Below, in pieces: positions 17,428 through 26,216 of a DNA stretch of 64,000 nt (its first letter is position 1; each line of letters begins with the position of its first letter). Where the stretch lies: assembly GCA_017307275.1 (NCBI GenBank), contig JAFKFK010000009.1, forward strand, positions 124,001 to 188,000, read 5' to 3'. The notes below the pieces were generated by a model. That model ran no database searches. It was not told the origin of the DNA and saw only the letters and a list, made by a program, of their open reading frames with translations. The stretch is from Alphaproteobacteria bacterium. Lineage in GTDB: Bacteria; Pseudomonadota; Alphaproteobacteria; Reyranellales; Reyranellaceae. The position numbers and the translations under genes were made by a program.

Positions 17428-18216
17428 ATGGCCGTTCGTCCCTCTTCGTCACCCCCTCTCCGCCTCTCTTTCGTCAGCGCTGCCACTCCGACCGCCCGGG
17501 AAGCCAAGGCGCGGCTGGAAAAACGCTATGGCAAGGTAACGACGGCCGAGGCCGATATCGTCGTGGCGCTGGGCGGCGACGGACTGATGCTGCAGGCCCT
17601 GCACCACAACATGCGCCGGCTGAAGCCGATCTACGGCATGAACCTCGGTACGGTCGGCTTTCTGCTCAACACCTACAAGGAAACCGGCCTGCTGGACCGC
17701 TTGCGGAAAGCGCGCCAGGTGACCTTGAACCCGCTGCGCATGATCGCAGTCGATACGCGCGGCAAGGCCACCGAAGTTACGGCGATCAACGAAGTATCGT
17801 TGTTCCGTTCGAGCCGGCAAACCGCACGCATCGCGGTCGCCGTCGACGGCAAGAAGCGCCTGCCCGAGCTCCATTGCGACGGCGTTCTGGTGGCGACGCC
17901 CGCCGGTTCGACTGCCTATAACCTCTCCGCCCATGGGCCCATCCTGCCGCTCGGCGCGGGCCTGCTGGCGCTGACGCCGATCAACGCCTTCCGTCCGCGG
18001 CGCTGGCGCGGCGCGCTGCTGTCGCGCACCAGCCGCGTCGAGTTTACCATCCTCGACCCCCGCAAGCGGCCGGTCGCTGCGGCGGCGGACTCCGTCGAGA
18101 TCGCCAATGTCGTCAAGGTGACGGTGACCGAGGCAACCGATATCCGCCTCACCCTGCTGTTCGACCCCGAGCACGACCTCGAGGAGCGCATCCTCAAGGA
18201 GCAGTTCGTTCCTTGA
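17428..18216 (+). CDS. nadK: NAD kinase
   Basis: 262 aa. All family motifs are present: GGDG at residues 49-52, GMNLGTVGFLLN, INEVSLFR (NE/D motif) and TPAGSTAYNLSAHGPILP, the conserved phosphate-binding and structural segment. It phosphorylates NAD to NADP with ATP or polyphosphate. The length matches alphaproteobacterial NAD kinases. It is translationally coupled to the downstream AbrB-family gene through a TTGA overlap. Confidence 0.95.
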   Translation: MAVRPSSSPPLRLSFVSAATPTAREAKARLEKRYGKVTTAEADIVVALGGDGLMLQALHHNMRRLKPIYGMNLGTVGFLLNTYKETGLLDRLRKARQVTLNPLRMIAVDTRGKATEVTAINEVSLFRSSRQTARIAVAVDGKKRLPELHCDGVLVATPAGSTAYNLSAHGPILPLGAGLLALTPINAFRPRRWRGALLSRTSRVEFTILDPRKRPVAAAADSVEIANVVKVTVTEATDIRLTLLFDPEHDLEERILKEQFVP

Positions 18217-19301
18217 GCGCCAAGGACGCCTCCTTCAAGCCGGAAAAGAAAACGACAATCGGCCATGACGGCTACGGGCCACTGCTGTTGGCCATCGCCA
18301 TTGGCACAGCAGGCGGTTTCGTCTTCGACTGGTTGAAGATGCCACTCGCCTGGATGCTGGGCGCCTGCGTCTTCGCGACAGTCGCGGCCTTCTTCGGCCT
18401 GCGCATCGGCATGAAAGTGCGACTGCGCCAGGGCATGATTATCGTGCTGGGCGTTCTGCTGGGATCAGGCTTCACGCCCGAACTGGTGCAGCGGCTGGGA
18501 GAGTGGGCGGTCAGCCTCTGCGTGCTCACCGGCATGACCATGACTGGCGCGGCGCTGTGCTACGCGTGGCTGCGGCGGACGACTGATTGGGACAAGCCGA
18601 CTTGCTACTTCGCCGCCATGCCGGGCGGGCTCAACGACATGACGATCATGGGCGGCGCCATGGGCGGCGAGGAACGTGCCATTGCCCTCGCCCACGCGCT
18701 CCGCATCCTGACGGTCGTCCTCACCATTCCCGTCTGGTACCGACTAGTCAACGGCGCGCAGACCAGCGTGCTCTCCATGGTGCATGGGCCCAGTGGCAAC
18801 GACTGGAAGGACTACGCCGTCCTGATCGCCTGCGGGGTCGTCGGCGCCGTCGCGGGCCGCCTGCTGCGCCTGCCGGCGAGCTTCATGATGGGGCCCATGA
18901 TCGTGAGCGCGCTGGCCCACCTCGGCGGCCTCACCAACTCCCAGCCTCCCGGCATCCTGGTCGCCGCCGCCCAGGTCGTGGTCGGCACCGCCATCGGCTG
19001 CCGCTTCGTCGGTGCTGCGCTGGACCGGCTGCACAAGGAGATGGCGGCCTCGATCGGTGCCGCCCTAATCCTGATCGGCTGCGCGGTGATCTTCGCCAAG
19101 ATCACCGTGGCGCTCACCGGCCTCAATCTCGACGCCACCGTGCTGAGCTATGCGCCCGGTGGCTTCGCGGAAATGAGCCTGATCGGACTGGCTTTAGGCA
19201 TCGAGATCGCCATGGTGGCGACCCATCACCTCTTCCGCCTGTTCCTGATCATCTTCACAGGGCCACTGGTCTTCAGGACATTCCTGAAGCGCGATCACTA
19301 G
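18213..19301 (+). CDS. AbrB-family membrane protein (AimA/AbrB, 'ammonia monooxygenase' family)
   Basis: 362 aa with about ten transmembrane helices arranged as two repeats; conserved-looking AAMPGGLNDMTIMG in the first half and SYAPGGFAEMSLIGLALG in the second, the repeated PGG(L/F) xxM element of the Pfam AbrB membrane family. The function is not established: some members are suggested transporters. The gene starts with TTG at 18213, overlapping the nadK stop by 4 bp, with AAGGAG upstream. It converges on an SDR gene; the two stop codons share a CTAG. Confidence 0.82.
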   Translation: MSAKDASFKPEKKTTIGHDGYGPLLLAIAIGTAGGFVFDWLKMPLAWMLGACVFATVAAFFGLRIGMKVRLRQGMIIVLGVLLGSGFTPELVQRLGEWAVSLCVLTGMTMTGAALCYAWLRRTTDWDKPTCYFAAMPGGLNDMTIMGGAMGGEERAIALAHALRILTVVLTIPVWYRLVNGAQTSVLSMVHGPSGNDWKDYAVLIACGVVGAVAGRLLRLPASFMMGPMIVSALAHLGGLTNSQPPGILVAAAQVVVGTAIGCRFVGAALDRLHKEMAASIGAALILIGCAVIFAKITVALTGLNLDATVLSYAPGGFAEMSLIGLALGIEIAMVATHHLFRLFLIIFTGPLVFRTFLKRDH

Positions 19302-20113
19302 GCCCGCACGGTAATCCCGCCATCGACGACCAGAAGATGGCCGTTGACGTAGGCGGCCTCGTCGGATGCGAGGAACAGCGCGGCATTGGCGGTATCCCAG
19401 CCCGTACCCATCTTGCCCGTGGGTGACGCACGATCGCGGATGGCGATCATCTTGTCGTAGGCCTGATTATGGTCCTTCTCGCCTTTGGCGTACTGCTCGG
19501 CCAGAAAATCGATCATGGGCGTGTGCATCAGGCCGGGCAGGATCGCATTGCAGCGGATGCCCTTCTCGGCGTACTGCGAGGCGATTGCGAGGGTCAGCGA
19601 GTTCACCGCGCCCTTGCTGGCATTGTAGGCGATATAAGAGACCCCCTTGGGGCTTCGGATTGAGGCGATCGAGCTCACATTCACGATCGAGCCCTTGCCC
19701 TGCCTCTCCATGACCGGCAGCACATGCTTGGCCGTGAGGAAGAAGCTCTTCACGTTGACGTCGAAGACGACCTGCCATTCATCCTCGGAAAGCTCGACCG
19801 GCCCACCAGTCGAGCCGATGCCGACATTGTTGTCGAGCACGTCGATGCGGCCCCATTTGGCGACGCAGGCATCGACCATCGCCTTCACGCTGGCATTGCT
19901 GGAGGCATCCGCTTCGAAGGCCATGGCTTCGCCGCCTTCCTTGGCGATCAGGCCGACGGTCTCCTCGGCAGCGGCGCGTTTGCGATCGACGCAGAAAACC
20001 TTGGCGCCTTCGCGCGCGAAGGTCACGGCCGTGCATTTTCCATTGCCCCAGCCCGGCCCGCTTGATCCCGCGCCGACCACGATCGCCACCTTGTCCTTCA
20101 ACCTGCCTGCCAT
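19298..20113 (-). CDS. SDR family oxidoreductase
   Basis: 271 aa from ATG 20113 with AAAGGGAG upstream. Classical SDR features: catalytic Ser in SSIAS, YxxxK in YIAYNASKG, and the final PGxxxT-like segment. The nucleotide-binding glycine motif is expanded (VGAGSSGPGWGNGK) compared with TGxxxGxG, a variant also found in some SDRs with longer loops. NAD(P) preference cannot be stated; Asp at the end of strand 2 (CVDRKR) favours NAD. Last gene of the amidohydrolase-CobW-SDR operon (5-bp gap). Confidence 0.9.
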   Translation of the reverse strand: MAGRLKDKVAIVVGAGSSGPGWGNGKCTAVTFAREGAKVFCVDRKRAAAEETVGLIAKEGGEAMAFEADASSNASVKAMVDACVAKWGRIDVLDNNVGIGSTGGPVELSEDEWQVVFDVNVKSFFLTAKHVLPVMERQGKGSIVNVSSIASIRSPKGVSYIAYNASKGAVNSLTLAIASQYAEKGIRCNAILPGLMHTPMIDFLAEQYAKGEKDHNQAYDKMIAIRDRASPTGKMGTGWDTANAALFLASDEAAYVNGHLLVVDGGITVRA

Positions 20114-20118
20114 TGCGC

Positions 20119-20988
20119 TCACTCCCTTTGCAGGCAGCCTAGCATGGGCCTGAGCCCCAACAGCACCAACCGAGAGTCCGGCGTATCGCCCCACGGACCT
20201 TCATCCCGAATATCGAGCCGGCGGCCGACGAGATGGACGGTGAAGCGACGGTCCAGCGCATCGTCGAAGCGCACGATGCCCTTGGCGCGCAGGACGCCTC
20301 GCCGGGCATCCTGCAGCAGGTCCATCAGTACCTTGCGCGGCAGCGGGTCGCGCCACGTATAGGACCAGCTCGCAAAGCAGGTGGGCGGAGCCGTGTCGGC
20401 AGTGACGCCATGGCGATCCAGCCCGAACATCAGCTCGAGCGGTACCCCGGCATGGCAGGCCTCGAGGATCGGCGCCGCGGTCTGCTGGCAAAGCCAGTCG
20501 CGTGTCGTGTCCAGGTCGGGCGCGATGTCGATCTTGTTCAAGATGAGGAGATCGGCGGCCTGGATCTGCCGCTCCACCGTATCGCTCAAACGTCGATCGG
20601 CCGCGCGTTCGCGCACGTCGACGCCGTCGACCAGCACGATCACCCCGTCACGTTGCAGGCGCGGCTCCAGTTCGGCGAGATCTGCGATGCGACCGGGATC
20701 GGCCACACCCGACGCCTCGACGACGATATGATCGAACCGTTCGGGACGTTCCAGCAGGCCAATCAACGTGGTCACCAGTGAATCGCCAATAGTGCAGCAA
20801 AGGCATCCATTGGCCAGCGTCACCGTGTCGCCGCCATGCGCGGCTACCAGGCGGCCATCGATGTCGAGCGTACCGAAATCGTTCACAAGCACGGCGAACC
20901 GCCGTCCCGTCACCTCACGCAGCAGGCGATTGAGCAGCGTCGTCTTGCCTGCTCCCAGGAAGCCACCGATGACAGTGAAGGGAATCAC
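20119..20988 (-). CDS. CobW/COG0523 G3E GTPase metallochaperone
   Basis: 289 aa from GTG 20988, overlapping the amidohydrolase stop (GTGA). Walker A GGFLGAGKTT lies at residues 7-16; the metal-binding CxCC occurs as NGCLCCTIGDS; the G3 and G4 regions are EASGVADP and LNKID. A short C-terminal CobW_C domain follows. Proteins of this family insert Zn, Co or other metals into target enzymes. Its tight coupling to a metal-dependent amidohydrolase suggests that enzyme as client. That link is inference. Confidence 0.9.
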   Translation of the reverse strand: MIPFTVIGGFLGAGKTTLLNRLLREVTGRRFAVLVNDFGTLDIDGRLVAAHGGDTVTLANGCLCCTIGDSLVTTLIGLLERPERFDHIVVEASGVADPGRIADLAELEPRLQRDGVIVLVDGVDVRERAADRRLSDTVERQIQAADLLILNKIDIAPDLDTTRDWLCQQTAAPILEACHAGVPLELMFGLDRHGVTADTAPPTCFASWSYTWRDPLPRKVLMDLLQDARRGVLRAKGIVRFDDALDRRFTVHLVGRRLDIRDEGPWGDTPDSRLVLLGLRPMLGCLQRE

Positions 20989-22619
20989 GCCTTCGGTGCC
21001 TCGAACACCTTGCCGCCCAGCACCGTGCCCCAGACCCCGACGTCCTTGAGCTTCTCCGGAGCGACCTGCAACGGATCGTCTTCGAGGATGGCGAAGTCGG
21101 CGCGCTTGCCGACATCTATGCTGCCCAAATCCTCGTCGAGCTTGAGCGTGTAGGCGGCCCCGAGCGTGATCGCCCGCAGAGCATCGGGAACGGAGATCTT
21201 CTCCGCCTCGCCCAGGGTGCGGCCCGAGGCGGTGAGCCGATTGACCGCACACCAGGCGGTGAACAGCGGCCCGATCGGCGTCACCGGCGCATCGCAATGG
21301 ATGGCGAACGGCACGCCCGTCGCCAAGGCCGTCCCGCAGGCGTCCATCCGCTCGGCACGCTCCGGCCCCAGCGTCTTGGCGTAGTGAATATCGCCCCAAT
21401 AGAAGAGGTGGTTGGCGAAGAGATTGGCGCACATGCCCAACGCCTTCATGCGGCGGAACTGGCCGGCATCGGCCATCTGCGCATGCTGCAATGTGTGGCG
21501 ATGATCCCACCGAGGTGCTGCGACCAGCGCCCGTTCCACGGCTTCGATGCCCACTTCGGAGGCTTCGTCACCGTTGGTGTGGATGTGAACCTGGAAACCG
21601 GCCTTGTGGTAGGCAAGCAGGATGCGGTCGATATCGTCGGGACCGATGTTCCAGACGCCGTTGGGCGTGCCGTCGTAGTAGCCCGGCCAGCGCATGCGCG
21701 CCGACAGGCCCTGGATCGAGCCGTCGGTGACGATCTTCACGAGCTGGAACCGAAGCCGCTCGTTGTTCTTCTTCATCAAGGCCTGCAGCCGCGGCACGCC
21801 GTCGGCCGGCGGCACGCTGCCCGCAGCGAAAGCCGGCAGGATGCGGATCGGAAACTCCGCCGAACTAGTCGCCTGGAGATAGCCCTCGACCGTGCTGTCC
21901 GGCAGGTCGTTGTGCAGATCCGTGGCCGTGGTCACGCCGGAGAGTTGCGCCACTTTGGCGAAGCGCCAGACGGCTTCCCTGTCCGACAGAATGGCGGAGA
22001 GTTCCACGCCGGCAGCGCGGTAAGCCATGTACTTGGCGGCCATCTCCTGCAGCTCGCCGGTCGGCTCGCCGGCGGCATCCTTCACGATGCCGTGGACGTT
22101 GGTGTCCCGCGTGATCTTGGCCTTGCCGAGGACCAGCGAGTTGGCATTGGCAACGTGGAAGTTGGAATGGATCACCACCACAGGGCGCTCGGTCGAAACC
22201 TTGTCGAGATCGCGAAAATCCATGCGCCTGCCGCCGAAATAGATCGGATCGAATCCCCAGGCGAGAAGCGAGGCATCCTTGGCCAGCATCTTCTCGTGCG
22301 CCGCAAGGACCGCCACCACTTCCTCGATACTCTTCAGGCCCTTGAACCGCTTGCCCTCGGGGCTGATGCGGTCGAAGTAGCCAACATAGGGGAATTTCCA
22401 CACACCGCCTTCGAAGGCGTGGCTGTGGCCTTCGACGAAGCCGGGCAGGATCACCTTGTCGCGAAACCGTTCGTCGAGATCGAACTTGCCCCAGCCCTTG
22501 AGCTGATCGAGCGTCCCGGCGCCCAGGATGCGGCCATCGCGCACCGCGACATGGGTGGCCGAGGGCTGGTTCGGGTTCATCGTCAGGATGCGACGTGCCG
22601 AATAGACAATGGTGCTCAC
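20985..22619 (-). CDS. Amidohydrolase, YtcJ-like (Amidohydro_3)
   Basis: 544 aa from GTG 22619 (overlaps the DUF1801 stop). Metal-binding features: LPGFVEGHSHAF (HxH), HIHTNGDEASEVG and TLQHAQMAD (later histidines), and a late Asp in ADFAILEDDP. The order matches YtcJ/N-substituted formamide deformylase-type enzymes that use one or two divalent metals to hydrolyse amides. It lacks a signal peptide. Operon: DUF1801, this gene, CobW GTPase, SDR. Confidence 0.87.
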   Translation of the reverse strand: MSTIVYSARRILTMNPNQPSATHVAVRDGRILGAGTLDQLKGWGKFDLDERFRDKVILPGFVEGHSHAFEGGVWKFPYVGYFDRISPEGKRFKGLKSIEEVVAVLAAHEKMLAKDASLLAWGFDPIYFGGRRMDFRDLDKVSTERPVVVIHSNFHVANANSLVLGKAKITRDTNVHGIVKDAAGEPTGELQEMAAKYMAYRAAGVELSAILSDREAVWRFAKVAQLSGVTTATDLHNDLPDSTVEGYLQATSSAEFPIRILPAFAAGSVPPADGVPRLQALMKKNNERLRFQLVKIVTDGSIQGLSARMRWPGYYDGTPNGVWNIGPDDIDRILLAYHKAGFQVHIHTNGDEASEVGIEAVERALVAAPRWDHRHTLQHAQMADAGQFRRMKALGMCANLFANHLFYWGDIHYAKTLGPERAERMDACGTALATGVPFAIHCDAPVTPIGPLFTAWCAVNRLTASGRTLGEAEKISVPDALRAITLGAAYTLKLDEDLGSIDVGKRADFAILEDDPLQVAPEKLKDVGVWGTVLGGKVFEAPKA

Positions 22620-23038
22620 GATCGGGGCTTCTTCTTTCGAGAATGATGAGTGAGGGCCAGGCCAACGCAGTGGCGCAGTTCACGCGCCGGCAGACGCTGA
22701 CCTGCGGTGAAATGCAAGGCACGTTCGCCTTCGACATCGAACTTGCCGGGATAGAGTTCGCGGAACTGGCCGACGAGGCCGCTCTGGCAATGGAAGTAGA
22801 CCGCGTAGCCGCCCTCCCTGCCCCTTACCCGGTCGATGCGCACGGTGGAGCCGCTGCCGGTTTCCTGGGTGAGGTAGCTGGGCTGCCCCCATTTCAACGT
22901 CTCTGTGAGACTACCGACGCCGGGTGTCGCCGCCGCCACCTCGAACATCATCTCGCGCAGCTTCATCAAGTCGGACCGCACGGCCGGCGGATAGGCTTTG
23001 AACACAGCCGCCACCTTGGCGTCGTCGAAGCGTCTCAT
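22616..23038 (-). CDS. DUF1801 domain protein
   Basis: 140 aa from ATG 23038. DUF1801 style: begins with helices (YPPAVRSDLMKLREMM), followed by LKWGQPSYLT and a beta-strand AVYFHCQSGLVGQFRELYPG. These small YdhG/YjbR-type proteins have no established function. It leads the amidohydrolase-CobW-SDR operon and overlaps it by GTGA; the role in that operon is unknown. Confidence 0.8.
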   Translation of the reverse strand: MRRFDDAKVAAVFKAYPPAVRSDLMKLREMMFEVAAATPGVGSLTETLKWGQPSYLTQETGSGSTVRIDRVRGREGGYAVYFHCQSGLVGQFRELYPGKFDVEGERALHFTAGQRLPARELRHCVGLALTHHSRKKKPRS

Positions 23039-23131
23039 GGGATGCAGCCTAACACGCCGCTGGCGGCACGCGAGCCCGCATGGAATGCTCATCCTGAAAA
23101 ATCGACCAAAGAAAAATCAGGAGGAGCGTTC

Positions 23132-24085
23132 ATGCGTCGTCGAGCGTTCACGGCCTCTGCCCTGGCAGCCTTTGCGGCTCCGGCCATTGCCCAGCAATGG
23201 CCGTCCAAGCCGCTCCGCCTGGTCATTCCCTATCCACCCGGCGGCCCGTCGGACGTTTCCAGCCGCATCGTCATGGAACGCGCGGCACATATCCTCGGTC
23301 AGTCGATCCTGTTCGACAACAAAGCCGGCGCGTCGGGCATGATCGGGGCGGAGTTCGTGAAGAACCAGCCAGTCGACCACCACACCTTTCTGACGACGAC
23401 GACCGCAATGGTCTGCATCACGCGTCACCTGCAGCCGATCCCTTTCGATCCGGACAAGGACATCATCCCGGTGGCGCGCATGACGACCTCGTGGGGTGCC
23501 TTTGCCATCCATCCCTCGGTGCCGGCCAACACCGTCGCGGAGTTCGTGGCCTACGCCAAGGCCAACCCCGGCAGGATCAACTATGGCTCGGCCGGACTCG
23601 CCACCATCACTCATCTGTTCGGCGAGATGCTCTGCCTTGAGGCCGGCATCAAGATGACCCACGTGCCCTATCGCGGCAGCGCTCCCGCGACCAATGCGCT
23701 GCTGGCTGGCGAGATCCAGGCGCAGTTCGATCAGACGACCTTGCCGCATATCAAGGCCGGCAAGCTCAAGGCGCTGGCCATGCTTGCCGAGGTACGCCAT
23801 CCGGATTTTCCCGATGTGCCGACCCTGCGGGAGGCAGGTTATGGCAGGGAAGGTGGCGATTCCTGGTTCGGCATCCTCGCGCCCGCCGGCACCTCGCCCG
23901 ATGCAATCGCTCGCCTCGACAAGGCCATCGCCGAGGCGCTGCAGGCGCCCGACATCGTCGAGAAGACCCACAAGGGCGGCATGCGCGTGACCTATCTCAA
24001 CCCAGCCAACTTCCGGACGCAAATCGGCAGCGAGAGCCGGATGTTCGGCAACATCATCCAGAAGGGTAACATCAAGCTCACCTGA
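23132..24085 (+). CDS. Bug-family (tripartite tricarboxylate transporter) substrate-binding protein
   Basis: 317 aa from ATG 23132 (CAGGAGGAGCG upstream). Signal peptide: MRRRAFTASALAAFAAPAIAQ. Mature start WPSKPLRLVIPYPPGGPSD is the family signature; the ligand pocket elements NKAGASG and YRGSAPAT are clear. It would bind a carboxylate or similar small molecule in the periplasm. No TctA/TctB membrane genes are nearby, so it is an orphan binding protein, as is common in Bug-rich genomes. Confidence 0.92.
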   Translation: MRRRAFTASALAAFAAPAIAQQWPSKPLRLVIPYPPGGPSDVSSRIVMERAAHILGQSILFDNKAGASGMIGAEFVKNQPVDHHTFLTTTTAMVCITRHLQPIPFDPDKDIIPVARMTTSWGAFAIHPSVPANTVAEFVAYAKANPGRINYGSAGLATITHLFGEMLCLEAGIKMTHVPYRGSAPATNALLAGEIQAQFDQTTLPHIKAGKLKALAMLAEVRHPDFPDVPTLREAGYGREGGDSWFGILAPAGTSPDAIARLDKAIAEALQAPDIVEKTHKGGMRVTYLNPANFRTQIGSESRMFGNIIQKGNIKLT

Positions 24086-24099
24086 GCCAAGGTCCTGTC

Positions 24100-24849
24100 A
24101 TGCCGTCCAAGCCACTGCAACATGCCGAATACGACGACATCGCCGACGAGTATGCGGCCTCCAAGCAGCTCCCCTTTCGCACTGTCGTCGAAGCGCCGAC
24201 GCTGTTCAGCCTGGTGGGCGACGTGCAGGGCCTTGCGGTGCTCGACCTGCCCTGCGGCGACGGTACCTATTCGCGCGCCCTGGCCCGTCGCGGGGCGGCT
24301 TCCGTACAGGGCATCGACCTGTCGAGCGCGATGATCGAGAGAGCCCGGCAGGCCGAACGGCAGGCTCCGCTCGGCATCTCCTATCGGGTCGGCGATGCAG
24401 CCGATCTCGGTATCGTCGGCGCATTCGATCTCATCCTGGCGAGCTATCTCTTCAACTACGCGCAGACCCGCGCGCAGCTCCTGGTCTTCGCTCGTGTCGT
24501 CTACGCCAACCTGAAGCCCGGCGGACGTCTCGTCGGCATGAACGACAATCCACGCACATCGCTCGACCGCTACGGCTCCTACGCCGCCTACGGCTTCTCG
24601 CGCGAGGTCGAGCGACCGCGGCGCGAAGGCGCCCGGGTCCGCTATTCCTTCTTCAGGCCAAACGGCACGAGCTTTGGCTTCGATAACTTCTGGCTGGCGC
24701 CGCAGACCTACGAAGAGGTCTTTGCCGAAGCCGGCTTGGCCGGTTTCCGCTTCGTCGACCCCCTAGCGGCCTCACCGGAGGGCGAGGACTGGAGCGGCTT
24801 CCTGCGCGATTGCCCGATCACCGGGCTCGCGGCGCATCGTCCCGGTTAG
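24100..24849 (+). CDS. Class I SAM-dependent methyltransferase
   Basis: 249 aa. Motif I LDLPCGDGTYS, motif after strand 2 GIDLSSAMIERAR, and FDLILASYLFNYAQTR as post-motif region place it in the Methyltransf_11/25 group. It starts 14 bp after the Bug-type gene and probably shares its transcript. Substrate unknown. The end overlaps the convergent MFS gene by 32 bp. Confidence 0.87.
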   Translation: MPSKPLQHAEYDDIADEYAASKQLPFRTVVEAPTLFSLVGDVQGLAVLDLPCGDGTYSRALARRGAASVQGIDLSSAMIERARQAERQAPLGISYRVGDAADLGIVGAFDLILASYLFNYAQTRAQLLVFARVVYANLKPGGRLVGMNDNPRTSLDRYGSYAAYGFSREVERPRREGARVRYSFFRPNGTSFGFDNFWLAPQTYEEVFAEAGLAGFRFVDPLAASPEGEDWSGFLRDCPITGLAAHRPG

Positions 24850-26197
24850 ACCAGACGCGTGGCCACAGGCAGGACAGCAACAGCGCCACCAGCAACCCTC
24901 CTCCGGCCACCACGAAGGCAAAGCGATAGCCGGCGAGAAATCCCGCCATGCCGGCAAACCCTTCGGCGCCGCGGGCCTGCAGCGCCGTCAGCACCGAGGC
25001 GCCGCCCACAATGCCCAGGGTCCGCGTCAGCAGCGAGAGACTGCCGGCAACGCCACGGTCGCGCGGCGGCAGAGTCGCAGTCACGATGTCCGTATAGGCC
25101 ACCGTAAGCAGGCCCTGGCCGATCCCTTCGAGCACCAACAGGGACGCCACCACCAGCACGGGCGTATCGATGCCGGTGAAGCCCAGCGGCAGCAGTCCCA
25201 ACCCGACCAGGGCAATGCCGACAAAGACCGTGGGCCGCTGACCGATGCGGCGGACGAGGAAGGCCGACAGCGGCGCGCCGGTCAGGCTGCCGCCAAAGGC
25301 CATCGCGAGCACGATGCCGCTGCCCAACGGCGTCAGCTTCAGAACATTCGTCAGGTAGTAGGGCGTCAGCAAGAGGATCGAAAAGCCCGCCAGGTTGGCG
25401 AGTATGTTGAGCACGTTGGGAACGGTAAAACGCGCGTCGGCGAACAGTGCCGGCCGGATGATCGGCTCGGGCACGTGGCTTGCGTGGCGCACATAGAGGG
25501 CCAGCAGGACCAGCGCGATCACCAGAAGACCCAACGCCCATAGGCCCGCCACCTCGCGGCGCTGCGACAGCACCAGCGACAGGAGCAGCGTGCTCATGCA
25601 AGCCGCCAACATGACGGCACCCAGTGCATCGAACGGACGGGCATCCGGCTTCGGCGACGGCAGGAGACCGGTGAGCGCCAGGGTCACGAGTGCAATGGGC
25701 ACGCGGACCCAATAGACGGCCGGCCACCCCCAGACCTCGACCAGCGCGCCCCCCAGGAAAGGGCCGACGGCCGCGGCCAGCGCCATCGCACTCGCAAAGC
25801 CCGCCAGCGCCTTGGTGCGCTGGCTTTCGGGAAAGAGCGAGGTGGCGAGTGCCGGTGTGCAGGAGAGTGCCAGCGCCGTGCCGATCCCCTGCACGGCGCG
25901 TGCCCACAGGAACAGCGACCAGTCGGGTGCCGCGGCACAGGCCGCACAGCCCACGGCGGAAATGAGAAGACCGATACGGAAAAGCAGCCGGTGACCGAAC
26001 AGGTCGCCTAGCTTGCCGGCGACCAGCATCAGCGAGCCGTAGACCAGCACGTAGCAGATCACCAGCCACTGCACGTCGCCCAGAGCGAGCTTGAAGTGGC
26101 CGGTGATCGCCGGCAACGCGACGTTGACGGCAATGTCGAGCGGCGCCAACGACGCGCCGAGCCCGACGACGACGAGGCCGAGTTGAGGGCGCGTCAC
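24818..26197 (-). CDS. MFS transporter, DHA2 (EmrB-like) family
   Basis: 459 aa from GTG 26197. About 14 hydrophobic helices; the N-terminus GASLAPLDIAVNVALPAI is the typical helix 1 (motif D1) of DHA2 transporters, and motif A is GKLGDLFGHRLLFRIG. These proteins export drugs or metabolites with the proton gradient. It is the third gene of an acyl-CoA ligase, dienelactone hydrolase, MFS operon, so it may import or export an aromatic or organic acid; this is inference. Confidence 0.88.
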   Translation of the reverse strand: MTRPQLGLVVVGLGASLAPLDIAVNVALPAITGHFKLALGDVQWLVICYVLVYGSLMLVAGKLGDLFGHRLLFRIGLLISAVGCAACAAAPDWSLFLWARAVQGIGTALALSCTPALATSLFPESQRTKALAGFASAMALAAAVGPFLGGALVEVWGWPAVYWVRVPIALVTLALTGLLPSPKPDARPFDALGAVMLAACMSTLLLSLVLSQRREVAGLWALGLLVIALVLLALYVRHASHVPEPIIRPALFADARFTVPNVLNILANLAGFSILLLTPYYLTNVLKLTPLGSGIVLAMAFGGSLTGAPLSAFLVRRIGQRPTVFVGIALVGLGLLPLGFTGIDTPVLVVASLLVLEGIGQGLLTVAYTDIVTATLPPRDRGVAGSLSLLTRTLGIVGGASVLTALQARGAEGFAGMAGFLAGYRFAFVVAGGGLLVALLLSCLWPRVWSNRDDAPRAR

Positions 26198-26216
26198 TTC
26201 CGACGCGCGCCCGTCA

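Noticed and set aside
21297-22646. Plus-strand open frame over the amidohydrolase gene
   Set aside because: Antisense to a gene with metal-binding motifs; composition is not protein-like.
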